Source of the DNA: Macrotis lagotis
Lineage: Eukaryota > Chordata > Mammalia > Peramelemorphia > Peramelidae
DNA length: 64,000 nt
Assembly: GCF_037893015.1 (NCBI RefSeq)
Contig: NC_133665.1
Span: forward strand, 105,057,937 to 105,121,936
Direction: 5' to 3'
Made by a program: the position numbers and the translations under genes. The notes below the pieces were generated by a model, which was not told where the DNA came from, ran no database searches, and worked only from the letters and a program-made list of their open reading frames with translations. Shown piece after piece: positions 44,822 to 56,495 of the stretch; position 1 is the stretch's first letter; each line of letters starts with the position of its first letter.

Positions 44822-46669
44822 ATGGCCGCCGGCGGCGCGCGGAGCTTCGCCTGGCATGTGTTCCCGGCCATGCCCACCTGCCGGGTCTACTGCACGCCCG
44901 CCTTCCAGGACGGGCACCTCTTTGTGCTGGGCGGCTGCAGCCGGGCGGGGCTGCCCCTGGGCACGGCCGAGCTGCTGGACCTGGCCTCGCACAAGTGGCT
45001 CCCGCTGCCGCCGCTGCCCACCCCCCGGGCCGGCGCCGCCGCCGTGGCCCTGGGCAAGCAGGTGCTGGTGATCGGGGGCGTGGACGCCGGCCAGAGCCCC
45101 CTGGCCTCGGTGGAGGCTTACCACCTGGACGAAGGCCGCTGGGAGCCTCGAGCTGCCCTGGCGCAGCCCGCCATGGGCGTCTCCGCCTTGGAGAGGGGTG
45201 AGCGAGCGGGGACCGGGGCGGCGGGGGTGCCGGGGCGGGCGCCAGACCCCGCAGGCGGCGGAAGGTGGCCGCGGCCGCGGACCGCGAGGCGCCGGGCCGG
45301 AGCGCAGCGCTCGGGGCTCGGCTCGGAGGACCCGAGGGCCGGCGCTGCTCGGCCACTTGGTGCCCACTGGTGCCCACTTCACCTTGGTCGAGTGATTTCA
45401 TTTCTCCCAATCTGCCTTTATTCCTATAGAACGAAGGAGCGGACCTTGATGGGAGACCGAGGGCCCCTCTAACTTTTGAGTGCGCCTCGGAGAGGCTCCT
45501 GAGGGGAGCGATCAACTGGCCGCTGAGTGTCCCAGAAAGACATAGGACTTAGGTTCCTAGTGGATCCCCAGGGGGAAAGGAGTCTCTGCCAACCCTGCCG
45601 TACCCCATTCCCAACCGTTTCTCCCCCTTCCAAACACACTGCCTAGGGTCCTGGCACCCCTGTGGTGGTTGTTTCTCTGCTTGGCCCCCACCACACTTCC
45701 CCTCAAGACCAGCATTTTGACCTGGGTGACTTGATTCAGCCCCTTCTACGGTTAAGACTTTTTGCTCTGCGTTAGGGCTTCTCACGAAGGAAAAGCTTAT
45801 AGTTTACTGGAGGATTTATAACATTAACAGTTTTGTTAATATTTTTATTACTAAATGAAGCAAGGGCTTATTGAGGAAAGCAAGGCAACACTTGAGTCTT
45901 GAAGAATTTTAATGGATAAGAAGCAGCGAATGTGGGAAACCCAACCGAAACTTAAAGAGAATGTGAACAGAAGTGATGAGAAAAGAATCTGACTCAAACA
46001 GCTAAGGACTAGACGAGCTGCTCAGATCTAGGGAACTAGATAGTAACTGTACCTCTGTATCCCAGATGCCACTCTCAAACTTCCCCACTGCCATCACCTA
46101 GCACCCACACACTTAGCCCACATCCTTTAAGACTACACAACCTGACCAAGAGCTGGTGCTCTGAGTGGAAGGCAAGGAGTGAGGCTCCAGACATTTTTGG
46201 GTAACCAAGGAGGGCCAGACCAGCTTCAGGGAGGGCAGCTCTTCCATTCAAGGGAAGGAGGGAGGCCTTCTGGAGTAGATTGGCTAGAGCCTCTATCCCC
46301 CTTCTCCCCCTCCCAAAAAAAGAGAAAAAAGCAAAACAATCTTTATTACTCATCCTGGGAGACATGAAGCTTGGGAATGCAGACAGCAGTGGCTCCCAGA
46401 GTTATAAATAGGCTGGGAGGGAAGGGAACAAATGTGAAGATGGGCTAAGAGGAAGATCTCTGTCTAAAACCTTGAGTAATGGAATTGGAATAAGTCCTGT
46501 CTAGTTGATGTCCATTCCCACCTGGGAAGCAGGGCAGGGAGATAATTGGAGATCAAAGTTCTGGCTAGATAGCAGATCTCTGGTCCTCCTAGTAATTGTC
46601 ATGGAAGCACCTGACTGATCTTTACTTCCTCTTTTTGCTTTGCTGTACCTGTAGGATATCCTGCCCCCC

Positions 46670-46708
<39 letters not shown>

Positions 46709-49669
46709 ACACCCCTACCTCTCTCTCACTCTCTCAGAAAGATGGGGAATAGTATTCCTGGAAACCAGATTCCTCTTTCCAAATATTCCCAAACTGGAGT
46801 CCAGGAAAATGTCCCTGTTCAACTGGGGCCAGGGCAAGGGCTAATGGAGGTATTTGGGAATTCTCCCACTCTACAGTCTTCTCATATGTTAAGAAACAGC
46901 CCACAGCTGTCTTATTCTTCCTCCATATTTAGGTTGGATCCTATAATCCAAGTAGAAACTTCATTTTGTTCCCCCCCCTTCCCTGATGTCAACTTTATAT
47001 AGAGACCCCATGGACACCTTCTACCCTGAGACTGAACCCCAGCATTGAACCTCCCTAGGCATCAACTTCTTCCTCTCATCATGCATGAAATCCTCTCCAT
47101 CCTCAGGTTTAGACTTCAATTTAGCCCCTATTCTAGGTTGTCTCTCCTATAACCCCCTCTCCTACAAAGTGATCTTTCCCCACTGAACTCCACCCTCCCC
47201 AATTCAGAATCCTTCCTAAATAGAACTCAGCCCCACCTCATCTCTGTTTAATTTCCTGCTGACCTTAGTGCTCCAGACTGAACCCCCTACTTATTCAAAT
47301 ACCTCTACCCACGCTTAAGTGTGCCCTGGGTTGGGGAGACCTCTAGGTTGTGGATCTAATTGACTTAAGACTTTGATGCTAGACTGGTTGCTATGGAGTC
47401 TCCAGGGAGACTGCCAGCTATTATAATTAGATCCCCGCTTTGTGCTTTGAGAGAACCAAGGGGTGGGGATGCTGGTGAGTAGCCCAGGGAGCAGATATCG
47501 GCGGGAATCTCCCTCCTTGTTCCCATGGGGGGCAGGGATGGAGCTCAGGCTAGACAGGAAGGGGAAAGAGGAATGAGCCATGGACAGCATCCTGCTGCAG
47601 ATGGTCCAGCTCCTTGATCTAACAGCTGTGATGTGCCTGTCCCAAAGTACTTCTTTTAGTCTATTGTGAGCATCAGGCTAACCAAAGTGTCCCAGAGTAG
47701 GTTGATTCTGGGCAAGCTTCCTTCCAGGAATTGAAAGTCTGAAGCTGCCCTCTCTCTGGCAGATGGTGTGGTATATGCCCTAGGTGGAATGGGTTCAGAC
47801 ACAGCCCCACAAGCTCTGGTGAGGATGTACGAACCTTCAAGGGACCGATGGCTCTCCTTACCTTCCATGCCCACACCCTGCTATGGGGCCTCCACGTTTC
47901 TTCAGGGAAATAAGATCTTTGTTCTAGGTAAGTGACTCCGGGTCTGAGGTTGAAAATTTGGGTGACTAGAGTTAGGGATTTATGGCCACAAGACAATTTC
48001 TGATTGAGACCAGCAAGGATTAGACCTTGAACTTGTTCTCCCAAACATTGCTTTCATTCTTTGCTGTGGGCAGCAGAGCTTGATGTAAATAATTGAGAAT
48101 TGCATGATTTATGCATTAGGAGAAGGACCAAGGGATTGGAGGCTGAAAGGCTGAGAAGAGAGGATGTCCTGGTCTGACTCCTCTTGGAATCTTTTCCCTT
48201 TTTTTTTCCAGGGGGCCGCCAGGGGAAGTTGCCTGTAACTGCTTTTGAGGTCTTCGATGTTGAGATGCAGAATTGGACTCGGTACCCAAGTGTGCCCAGC
48301 CGGCGGGCCTTTGCTAGCTGTGCCATGGCAGAAGGCAGCTTCTTTAGCCTGGGGGGCCTGCAGCAGCCTGGACCCCATAACTTCTATTCCCGCCCACATT
48401 TTGTCAACACTGTGGAAATGTTTGACTCTGAGCAGGGTAAGTGCGAGGTCACTAGCAGGCCAAGAGTCTGAGTGCAGAGATCCAAGGGCATGGGCATTTC
48501 TGTTTAGATGCAGGACTAAACTTGGTCTTCAGGTCCATTTCTATTCTCCCTTGGGAGCCATAGCAGAGGGGTAAAAGCACAGAGAAACTTGTCTTTTGTT
48601 TCCTGCAGGTACCTGGACAAAGCTTCCTCGTTCTCTTCGAATGAGGGAGAAAAGGGCAGACTTTGTGACTGGCTACCTTGGGGGCCGAGTCGTGGCAGTG
48701 GGAGGCCTTGGTGAGTTTCATTAGAGCTCTAGTCTTGTTTGTTATATCTCTGAGGTGAGGTGGGGAGAAGGTAGGAGTGTGGGAGTAGTGAGCTTTGCCC
48801 CATGGAGTTACAGTGATTACATTGGTACGTGGAGTGCTAACATCTGAAGCTTAGACACTGTCTTCACTTTCTTGGGTGTGTATTGATGTATAAAGACATT
48901 TAATGGACCTTCAGTTTACCTACCCATAAATTGGGGATGGGTTAATTTCCTTAACTTCACAGAGATGATTTCAGAACATAAATAGATGAGGACTTTTAAA
49001 ACTCAAATATGAAGTGGATTTTCTTAGGGATCTTTGCTATGGTAAGGGGAGGTCTTCTGAAAGAATTGAGTATACTTTTCAGCATTAATGAAGTCCTTCT
49101 GCTTGTAGGATTAGGGTATGGTGTACAAAGGACACAGACTTAGGAGCCAGACAACCTAGGTTCAAAATGTGACTGACCATGGATGAATTACAGAACCTCT
49201 GAGAGGCTCACTTTACTCTTCTTTAAGATAGGATTCCAGTATAATCTATGCTTATCCCAACAGGGTTGTCAAGGAAGGTACTTTGTACACCTTAAAGCAC
49301 CAAATAAAAGTAGTTATAAAACCAGAGGCTTGGACTAGATGACTTGTGGGGTTCCTGGACTCAGTGTTCTTGGGGAAGGACTGGTATAGGGCTGCCATGT
49401 AGATTGGCCTTCTGGGGCTACCCTTGTACCCAGAGCTCAGATTCTCATCACCCTGGATCTCTCCTCTCAAAGGCAACCAGCCATGTCCCCTGGGCTCTGT
49501 AGAAGGCTTCAGCCTGGCAAGGAGGAAATGGGAGACACTGCCCTCGATGCCGACAGCTCGATGTTCCTGTTCCAGTCTCCAGGCCGGGCAACAGCTTTTT
49601 GTCATTGGTGGAGTGGCCCAGGGCCCCAGTGGAGCTGTGGAGTCCTTATGCCTACGGGATGGGGTCTGA
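44822..49669 (+). CDS. KLHDC8B: Kelch domain-containing protein 8B, five coding exons, 354 aa
   Basis: Coding exons are 44822-45197, 47763-47927, 48212-48436, 48609-48710 and 49473-49669. They splice in phase to 1065 nt, giving 354 residues, the same length I recall for human KLHDC8B. The product is a run of kelch repeats forming a beta-propeller. The diagnostic double glycines are visible in each blade (VLGGCSRAG, VIGGVDAG, ALGGMG, VLGGRQG, SLGGLQQPG, AVGGLGN, VIGGVAQG), as are the spaced Tyr/Trp positions. Several stretches match the human protein as I remember it (NFYSRPHFVNTVEMFD, CSCSSLQAG, LCLRDGV end). The family member acts at the midbody and supports faithful cytokinesis; loss in human is linked to familial Hodgkin lymphoma. 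The start has a strong context (GCCATGG). An upstream in-frame ATG at 44321 and a short uORF lie in the leader. Downstream, CIMIP7 is convergent, as in human. Confidence 0.97.
46670..46711. repeat. CA dinucleotide array in KLHDC8B intron 1
   Basis: About 17 AC units, then AGACACACAC. Confidence 0.95.
49115..49320 (+). mobile_element. MIR-type SINE in KLHDC8B intron 4
   Basis: GACTTAGGAGCCAGACAACC to CAACAGGGTTGTCAAGG, in MIR order. Confidence 0.55.
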
Positions 49670-50242
49670 AGACTGGCACTACCTACCCGATGAGATATGC
49701 CCACCAAAGACTACATTGGCGCTTTCTGCAGAGACTGGGTGGTAGGGAGGGGAGGAGGGTGTGCTGCCACCCCTGGCTCAGTGATACTGTTTTCCTAACC
49801 ATGTTTAGAACAAAATTTGGCTTCCTGAGATAGGAGTAGTGCAGAGACATGAGCACGCCCTCAGGAAGAGCTGAACCTGGGACATGGAACAATAGCTAAA
49901 GGGTTGACCCACTTCTATCCTTAGAGAGTAGGGTGAGTAGGGGAGGTGGTGAGGGCAAGTTAAGCTGGCTACCTATGACTGAGCTCTCTGGCATTAACAC
50001 ATCTTGAGCATCAGGGCTCTAGGGACTCCCCCAGTTTACTCTATCCCTATACTCCCTTTGCCCTTCTCCGATGTGGTTCCCACCCCAGTTCTACCACAAC
50101 AGGGAGTTGCTGTGGCCCTTCATAGCTGTCTCATCCCTGAGGGCCTAAACTGAGAAAGTCAGGAATAGCTCATGGGACCCAACAGGAAGTCCTCCCTAGT
50201 TAGTGCCTATAAGGAGGTGACTTGACACACTTGCACCTCCTC

Positions 50243-50248
50243 AATAAA
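50243..50248 (+). terminator. KLHDC8B: Poly(A) signal AATAAA of KLHDC8B
   Basis: A canonical AATAAA lies 574 nt past the stop codon and is followed by TTGGCC and later GT-rich DNA (50330-50350). This is the first canonical hexamer after the coding end. Confidence 0.7.
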
Positions 50249-52074
50249 GTTGGCCTTCACTGTAAACACCACACTGTAAACACACAACACTCAGTGGAAC
50301 TGTTTGTACTGAGGGAACAAAATACCTGTGATTTGGGGGGTGTTCTTGTGTGGGGGAAATCTGAATTTTATCCTGCTCAAAGACCTCTCTGCTTACTACT
50401 GGTATAAGGTGGACAGAAAGTTACTAAATGGAATTGGCACTGGACACTGGTTATACTTCCCCATTCTACCAGTAGTTGTTGGGTGACTTTGAGCAAGTCC
50501 CTTCAGCTTGTTGTGCCTCAGCTTCCCTATCTATGAAATGGGGATCTATAATATAACCTGCCCTACCTACCTCACAGGGCTGTTGTGGGGCTCAAAGCTG
50601 TCATCACATGAAATATGAAGACCTACTGAAGTGCATGGTGGTGTCGATTACTCTGTGAACTTTGCTTTTCTCCGTTCTCTTCCAAGGACCCATCAAGGGG
50701 AGGACAACTTGAACCAGAAATTTATTTCCTTTTTTAGAATTCTAGTGTTGGGGCTTTTATGGGTAGTATGGTACATCTTTCAAATGCCCTGTACTCAAGC
50801 AGGATAGAGGACCAGTGACACTAACAGTGGATTGTGGCAAGAGGCTTATGTGATGATGTGTCACACTATAGCCATCTCTGTTCTGTTCCAAGGAGCATAT
50901 TCTCTGGCACATGTCACCTTATTTGTAAAGGCCATCTGGAATATAAGCAGGAGGCCTGGCCACTATCAACCTTTTAGAAGCTCAATTTATCTGTCAAATA
51001 GGGTTTAACAACTTCCCTTTCTGCCACATGGGCATGCTATATGAGGATTCATGAGAAAATGGAGGGAAAATTTCTTTGCAATGCAAGCCCTAGAGTGATT
51101 TGGCAGTCCTTTTAGATTTTGGACAATCTTGAGGTATCTCATATTTTGACCTTGGTCTCCCTTTGAGAGGCGGGGAATTTTTGAAAGGAGGCTATGGGTA
51201 TTAAGAGTATAGTCCCTTGCTCTTCCTACACTGACCAAACTGTTCATGAACTACCTATGTCAACAGCATAGTGTTTGTCCCTAGGTCAGGTCTTGATCCT
51301 CCATCTTCTCTCCCCAATGGGCAGTGTTTGAAGATCTAAGCCACAAAGGGGCTATGGTCCTTTCCAGGAGAGAGAACTTTACTGACTTTACCTTGATCTC
51401 ACTCCTGAAGGTGGTCTGAAAGTTCTGCTTTTTCCTATAGCTGTTTCATGTGGGAGTCAGATGAGAGCTATCAACATACCATAGCTGGTACTGCTGTGTT
51501 TTCTGTTAACTTGATTCACTCCCCATTGAATACTGCTGTCTGTAACACTCCATATACCTATATTCATTCTGATCTCCTACTTTGGGGAGGAGTTTCTGGA
51601 TCTACCCCTTCCTACCCAAGTCATGCCTCTCAGCACTAGCAGGGAGCTTTTGCTTGGCTTGCTGGTCTCTGGCATCCTTGTAGGCACATTTCTGGAGGAC
51701 ATTAGATTTGGGAAGAACCTCAGGATATTTAGACTAAACTGTAGCTGAACAGGACTTCCTTTGATTTCCTTTCCCTCAACCTCTACTTGTGATGGGAAAT
51801 GCAACCCAGGCTACTTTGGAACAACTTGAATGCTCCAAGTGTTTCCTGACATCAAGATGAAATCTTCCTCTGGAATTGCTAACTGTTGGTCCTAGTCCTT
51901 TGGGGCCAGAAAGAAAAATGGAACCCATTTCCAGATGGTGATCTTCAAAATATCTGAAAATAACAAGTCTTGTCTTCTCCAGACTAAAAATCCCTAGTTT
52001 CTTTGAAGGATCCTGCTAGGAAAAAAAAGTAAAAAACAGGCTGGTGTACAAGGTGTTAAGGGAAAGGATGAGGA
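50249..52074. other. Convergent intergenic gap between KLHDC8B and CIMIP7
   Basis: About 1.8 kb without a credible exon. A MIR-like SINE fragment lies at 50440-50640. The CIMIP7 3' UTR should start here on the minus strand, but no clear AATAAA was identified. Confidence 0.6.
50440..50640 (+). mobile_element. MIR-type SINE
   Basis: GGTGACTTTGAGCAAGTCCC, TGCCTCAGCTTCCCTATCTA and ACCTCACAGGGCTGTTGTGG. Confidence 0.75.
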
Positions 52075-55000
52075 CTAACCTGCTTTCTTTAATGGGTCAA
52101 TCCATTGTAAACAATCAGAGACAGTGAGGTGCAGGAAGGGTTCTGTTTTCTTATGATTCACTGTAACGAGTTCAGGCAGAGTTTCAGGGCCAGGGGAAGG
52201 GGAAGTCCCCAGTTTTTCCTTGCTCTCACAAATCTCCTTTTTAAACTTCTCATCTGGCATCTGGTGTACAAATTGAACCTCCTTTTTAAACTTCTCATCT
52301 GGCATCTGGTTTACAAATTGAACCTCCTTTTTAAATGTCTCATCTGGCAAATGGTTTACAAGTTGATGGCAGAAAGTGTGTTGGTAGGTGGTGCTAGGTA
52401 TCTGGTGTACATCTAGACTCTGAGGGATTCCAGCCTGAATATAATGGACTAAGGGCTGAAGAAGTGGTCCATCCATGCCACCAGGCTCCTTGTGGTAGTC
52501 TTTTTGGTAACTAGAAACAAGGGGCTTCTGGGTTTCATCATAAGGCCAGTTGAAAACATTGCATTTCTTCTTGAGTTTCTCCCAAGCTTTCCGTTTCCCT
52601 ATTCCCTGTTATAACAGGAGAAAGGGGTCACAACTCATTGATCCAGGCCCAAGGCTACCCTCCCCAGGGTCTTGCCTTCCTCTGACCCTACTATTGCTGA
52701 TCTCATCAGCTCAGTCTAGCCTATTCACAATTGATGTAAAGTTTGGTCTAGTCCCCAAGGGACACACAAGCACATTCCATCCCTAGCAAAACCATCTATC
52801 TGCCATATTCCCATCTCTGGCTTCTTTTCGCACCCCTTAAATGCCTTTCCCTTTTCCTCTATATATCTTTCAGACTTTGCTCTTAGATTTATTCTAAGGC
52901 ATAAATCATTGATAAAATGTAACATTTCCAATAGTTGCTCATTTTAATAAGTCAACCTATTAAGGCATCAGCTATGGGATAGGGCAGAGAAGTATTTTGG
53001 CAGAGCTTCTCCAGTGCCTTTCGAATCCCATTCAAAGTCAATTGTCTAATTGGTTGAAAGGTTGATTTAAAGGAAAAGAATGGAAAATCCCATCTAATGT
53101 CAGGACCTGGACACAACTGGGGAAGGGAGTGAGGAGCCTACTCTTCCCACCCTCCTCCAACACTCACTGGATCAAAGACACCTCGATTGTCATGTTTGGA
53201 GAATAAGTGTTGGTCTGGTGGTTCCTGGAGAAAAAATAAAAAAATAGTGTAAGAGGGGGAAGTTGTTCATTCTCTCCTCTACTTTATGGCTCCATGACAT
53301 GAGTTCACTGAACCAACCCAGAGTTTTCAGTAAAATGGAATTGTGTTCTCTGCCAAAGATTTAACACTGCCAAAGATTTAACAAGAAAACTAAGTGGAGA
53401 AAGGACTGCTATGGACTCCAGAATCATGTAGGTGCCTCTTCCTGGGTTGAGTCTGGGTAATGCTGTCTTCTGAAGATTGAGGTTTGTGGGAATCCATACA
53501 CTAGGAACAAAGATCACCATCTTCAGGAGTGCTCTGTGCTTATACTGGAGACATTTTTAATGAGATGTAGAAGTTGCCCTTTTTTATGCTATCTACAAAT
53601 AGCCTTCCTCCTCCAATGTGACCAGTGACTCTGTAGCCTTGGACCCTGCCAACGGCCATCAAAGTTCAAAGAAAGGAAGCCTGCTATAGCAGAGGCCAGG
53701 GAGAACCCAGATCTCCTACTTCCCAACCCAAGGTTTTGTTCATGTTATTATACTGCTTGTTTGACGATACTCAAGTTTGCCTTCTCCTAGGTATTAAACA
53801 TATCAATAAAAAGTCAAGCACTTCCAGGAATTTAATAAAAAAAGTGCAAAAAGAAGGGGGCTTAGCCCTACCTGATCTAAAATTATATTATAAATCATCA
53901 GTCAGCAAAACTGTCTGGTATTGGCTAAGAAATGGAGTGGTGGACCAATGGAATAGACTAGGTGTAAAAGCAGGAGATGATTATAGTAATCTGCTGTTTG
54001 ATAAACCCAAAGAGTCTAGCTAATGGGACAAAACTCTCTCTTTGATAAAAACTGGTGCGAAATTGGAAGTTAGTATGGAAGAAACTTAGATTAGACCAAC
54101 ACCTCACACCCTTTACCAAGATAAGGTCCAAATGGATACAGGATTTAGACAGAAAAAACAATACTATAAGCAAATTAGAAGATCAAGGACTAGTTTACCT
54201 GTCGGATCTATGGAAAGGGGAGCAGTTTATGACTAAGGAAGAGATGGAAAACATCACCAAAAACAAACTAGATTATTTCGATCACATTAAATTAAAAAGC
54301 TTTTGCACAGATAAAACCACTGTAACCAAGATCAAAAGAAATGTAAACTGGGAAACAATCTTTACAACTAATGATTCTGACAAAGGACTCATTTCTAAAA
54401 TATACAGAGAACTGAGTCACATTTAAAAAAAAAGCCATTCCCCAATTGACAAATGGTCAAAGGATATGTAAAGGCAATTTGCAGATGAGATCAAAGCAAT
54501 CCATAGCCATATGAAAAATTGCTCTAAATCATTAATTAACGGAGAAATGCAAATTAAAGCTTCTCTGAGGTACCACCTCACACCTCTCAGACTAGCCAAT
54601 ATGACCAGAAAGGACAATGATCATTGTTGGAAGGGTTGTGGGAAATCTGGGACACTATTACATTGTTGGTGGAGCTATGAACTCATCCAACCTTTCTGGA
54701 GAGAAATTTGGAACTACGCCCAAAGGGCAACAAAAATGAGCATACCCTTTGATCCAGCAATACCACTACCCAGTCTATACCCTGAAGAGAGATGATGAAA
54801 AGGGGTAAAAACATCATTTGTGCAAAAATATTCATAGCAACCCTGTTTGTGATGGCAAAGAATTGGAAATAAAGTAAATGTCCTTCAATTGGGGAATGGC
54901 TTAGCAAACTGTGGTATATGTATGTCATAGAACACTATTGTTCTATTAGAAACCAGGAGGGACAGGAATTCAGGGAAGCCTGGAGGTATTTGCATGAATT

Positions 55001-56446
55001 GATGCTGAGTGAGATGAGCAAAACCAGAAAAACACTGTACACCCTAACAGCAACATGGGGGTGATGATCAACCTTGATGGACTTGCTCGTTCCATCAGTG
55101 CAGCAATCAGGGACAATTTGGGGCTGTCTGCAATGGAGAATACCATCTGTATCCAGATAAAGAACCATGGAGTTTGAACAAAGTTCAAGGACTATTCCCT
55201 TTAATTTAGAAAAAAAAACCAGATATCTTATTGTCTGATCTTGTTATCTCTTCTTATTTCTTGCTTAAGGATATGATTTCTCTCTCATCACACTCAATTT
55301 GTATCAATGTACAACATGGAAACAAAGTAAAGACTGACAGATTGCTTTCCATGGGGGGTGGGGGGAGGGAAGTAAGATTGGGAGAAAAATTGTAAAACTC
55401 AAAATCTTTAATAAAATAAAAAAATTAAAAAGGGAACACAGTAAAAAAAAATATCACTTGAACAGAGAAGGGCAGCTCATCAGGCTTGCTAGAAAAACCC
55501 CATGATTCAACCTATTAGAAATTTAGAACACCTAACTTTCTTTATTGTAAATCTATACTCAACAAATGAGCAAATTAGATCTTAAGTGTATTTGCTTTCT
55601 AGGAATGGGCTGTTCTGTTCAGTGAAAATGCAGATGGTTCTTAAGAGTACTTATTGACATATATGCCCTGAATCTATTGGTTTTAAAAACTTTGCACATC
55701 ATATTCATCAACTGAGAAATCTAATGCAGAGCAGTAAGATGATCAAGACCTGCATCACTCATTTAACGATTCCCTTAAGTCCAGTGGGAGTGGGTCAAGA
55801 TTCTGGGCCTTCTGTTCTCTATACACACACTTGAGGACCTCATAAGTTCACTTGGGGGTCAGTCTTTCCTTAGGTAACTTTCTGATCTATATAGCTAGTC
55901 TCTCTCCTCTATATAGCTAGTCTCTCTCCTGAGATCCAGTCCTACATGACTAAAATTGCCTATTGGATATTTTGAACTCAATGTCCATAGATGTCTCAAA
56001 TGTAACATATGTCAAGCACAACTTATCTTTTTTTCTGAACAGCATAGTCACTCATTTAGATTTGCAGTGTCACCCACATACTCTCACCTATGTATCCAAC
56101 CAGTTGTCAAGTTTTGTAGATTCTGTCACTAACATCCCTTGCATATGTCTCCTTTTCACTCATTGAGCACCATCTTAGTTCAGGCCCACAAGAAACACAA
56201 CTGGGACTATTCTAAGAGCCTCATTAGTCTCCTTGCCTTCGGTCTTTCCCCTCCCTAATCCATCCTCCACACAGCTGCCAAAGTGATAGAATAGGCTATG
56301 ACACCCCCAAGATCAGCGAACTACTGATCTAAAGGAATATACTCCTTAGTATCCTCTAGGATCAAATTCAACTTCCTTTGTGTGGCATTGAAAGCCTTTC
56401 ACAATATAGCTTCCACTTACCTTTCCATGTGTACACACACATACAC

Positions 56447-56495
<49 letters not shown>

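Larger units (their letters stand above)
43690..45400 (+). promoter_or_regulatory. KLHDC8B: CpG island, promoter and 5' leader of KLHDC8B
   Basis: Extremely G+C-rich DNA with dense CpG covers the leader, first coding exon and start of intron 1. Many CCCCGCCCC GC boxes (Sp/KLF-type) are visible and no TATA box is obvious, so a dispersed-start housekeeping promoter is likely. The exact transcription start cannot be set from sequence. All long open frames on the minus strand here are by-products of the composition. Confidence 0.8.

Noticed and set aside
43989-45515. 508-residue minus-strand open frame, and several other long frames in the KLHDC8B island
   Set aside because: Stops are rare at this G+C level. 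The frame is Arg/Pro/Gly/Ala-rich, overlaps KLHDC8B exon 1 in antisense and shows no domain.
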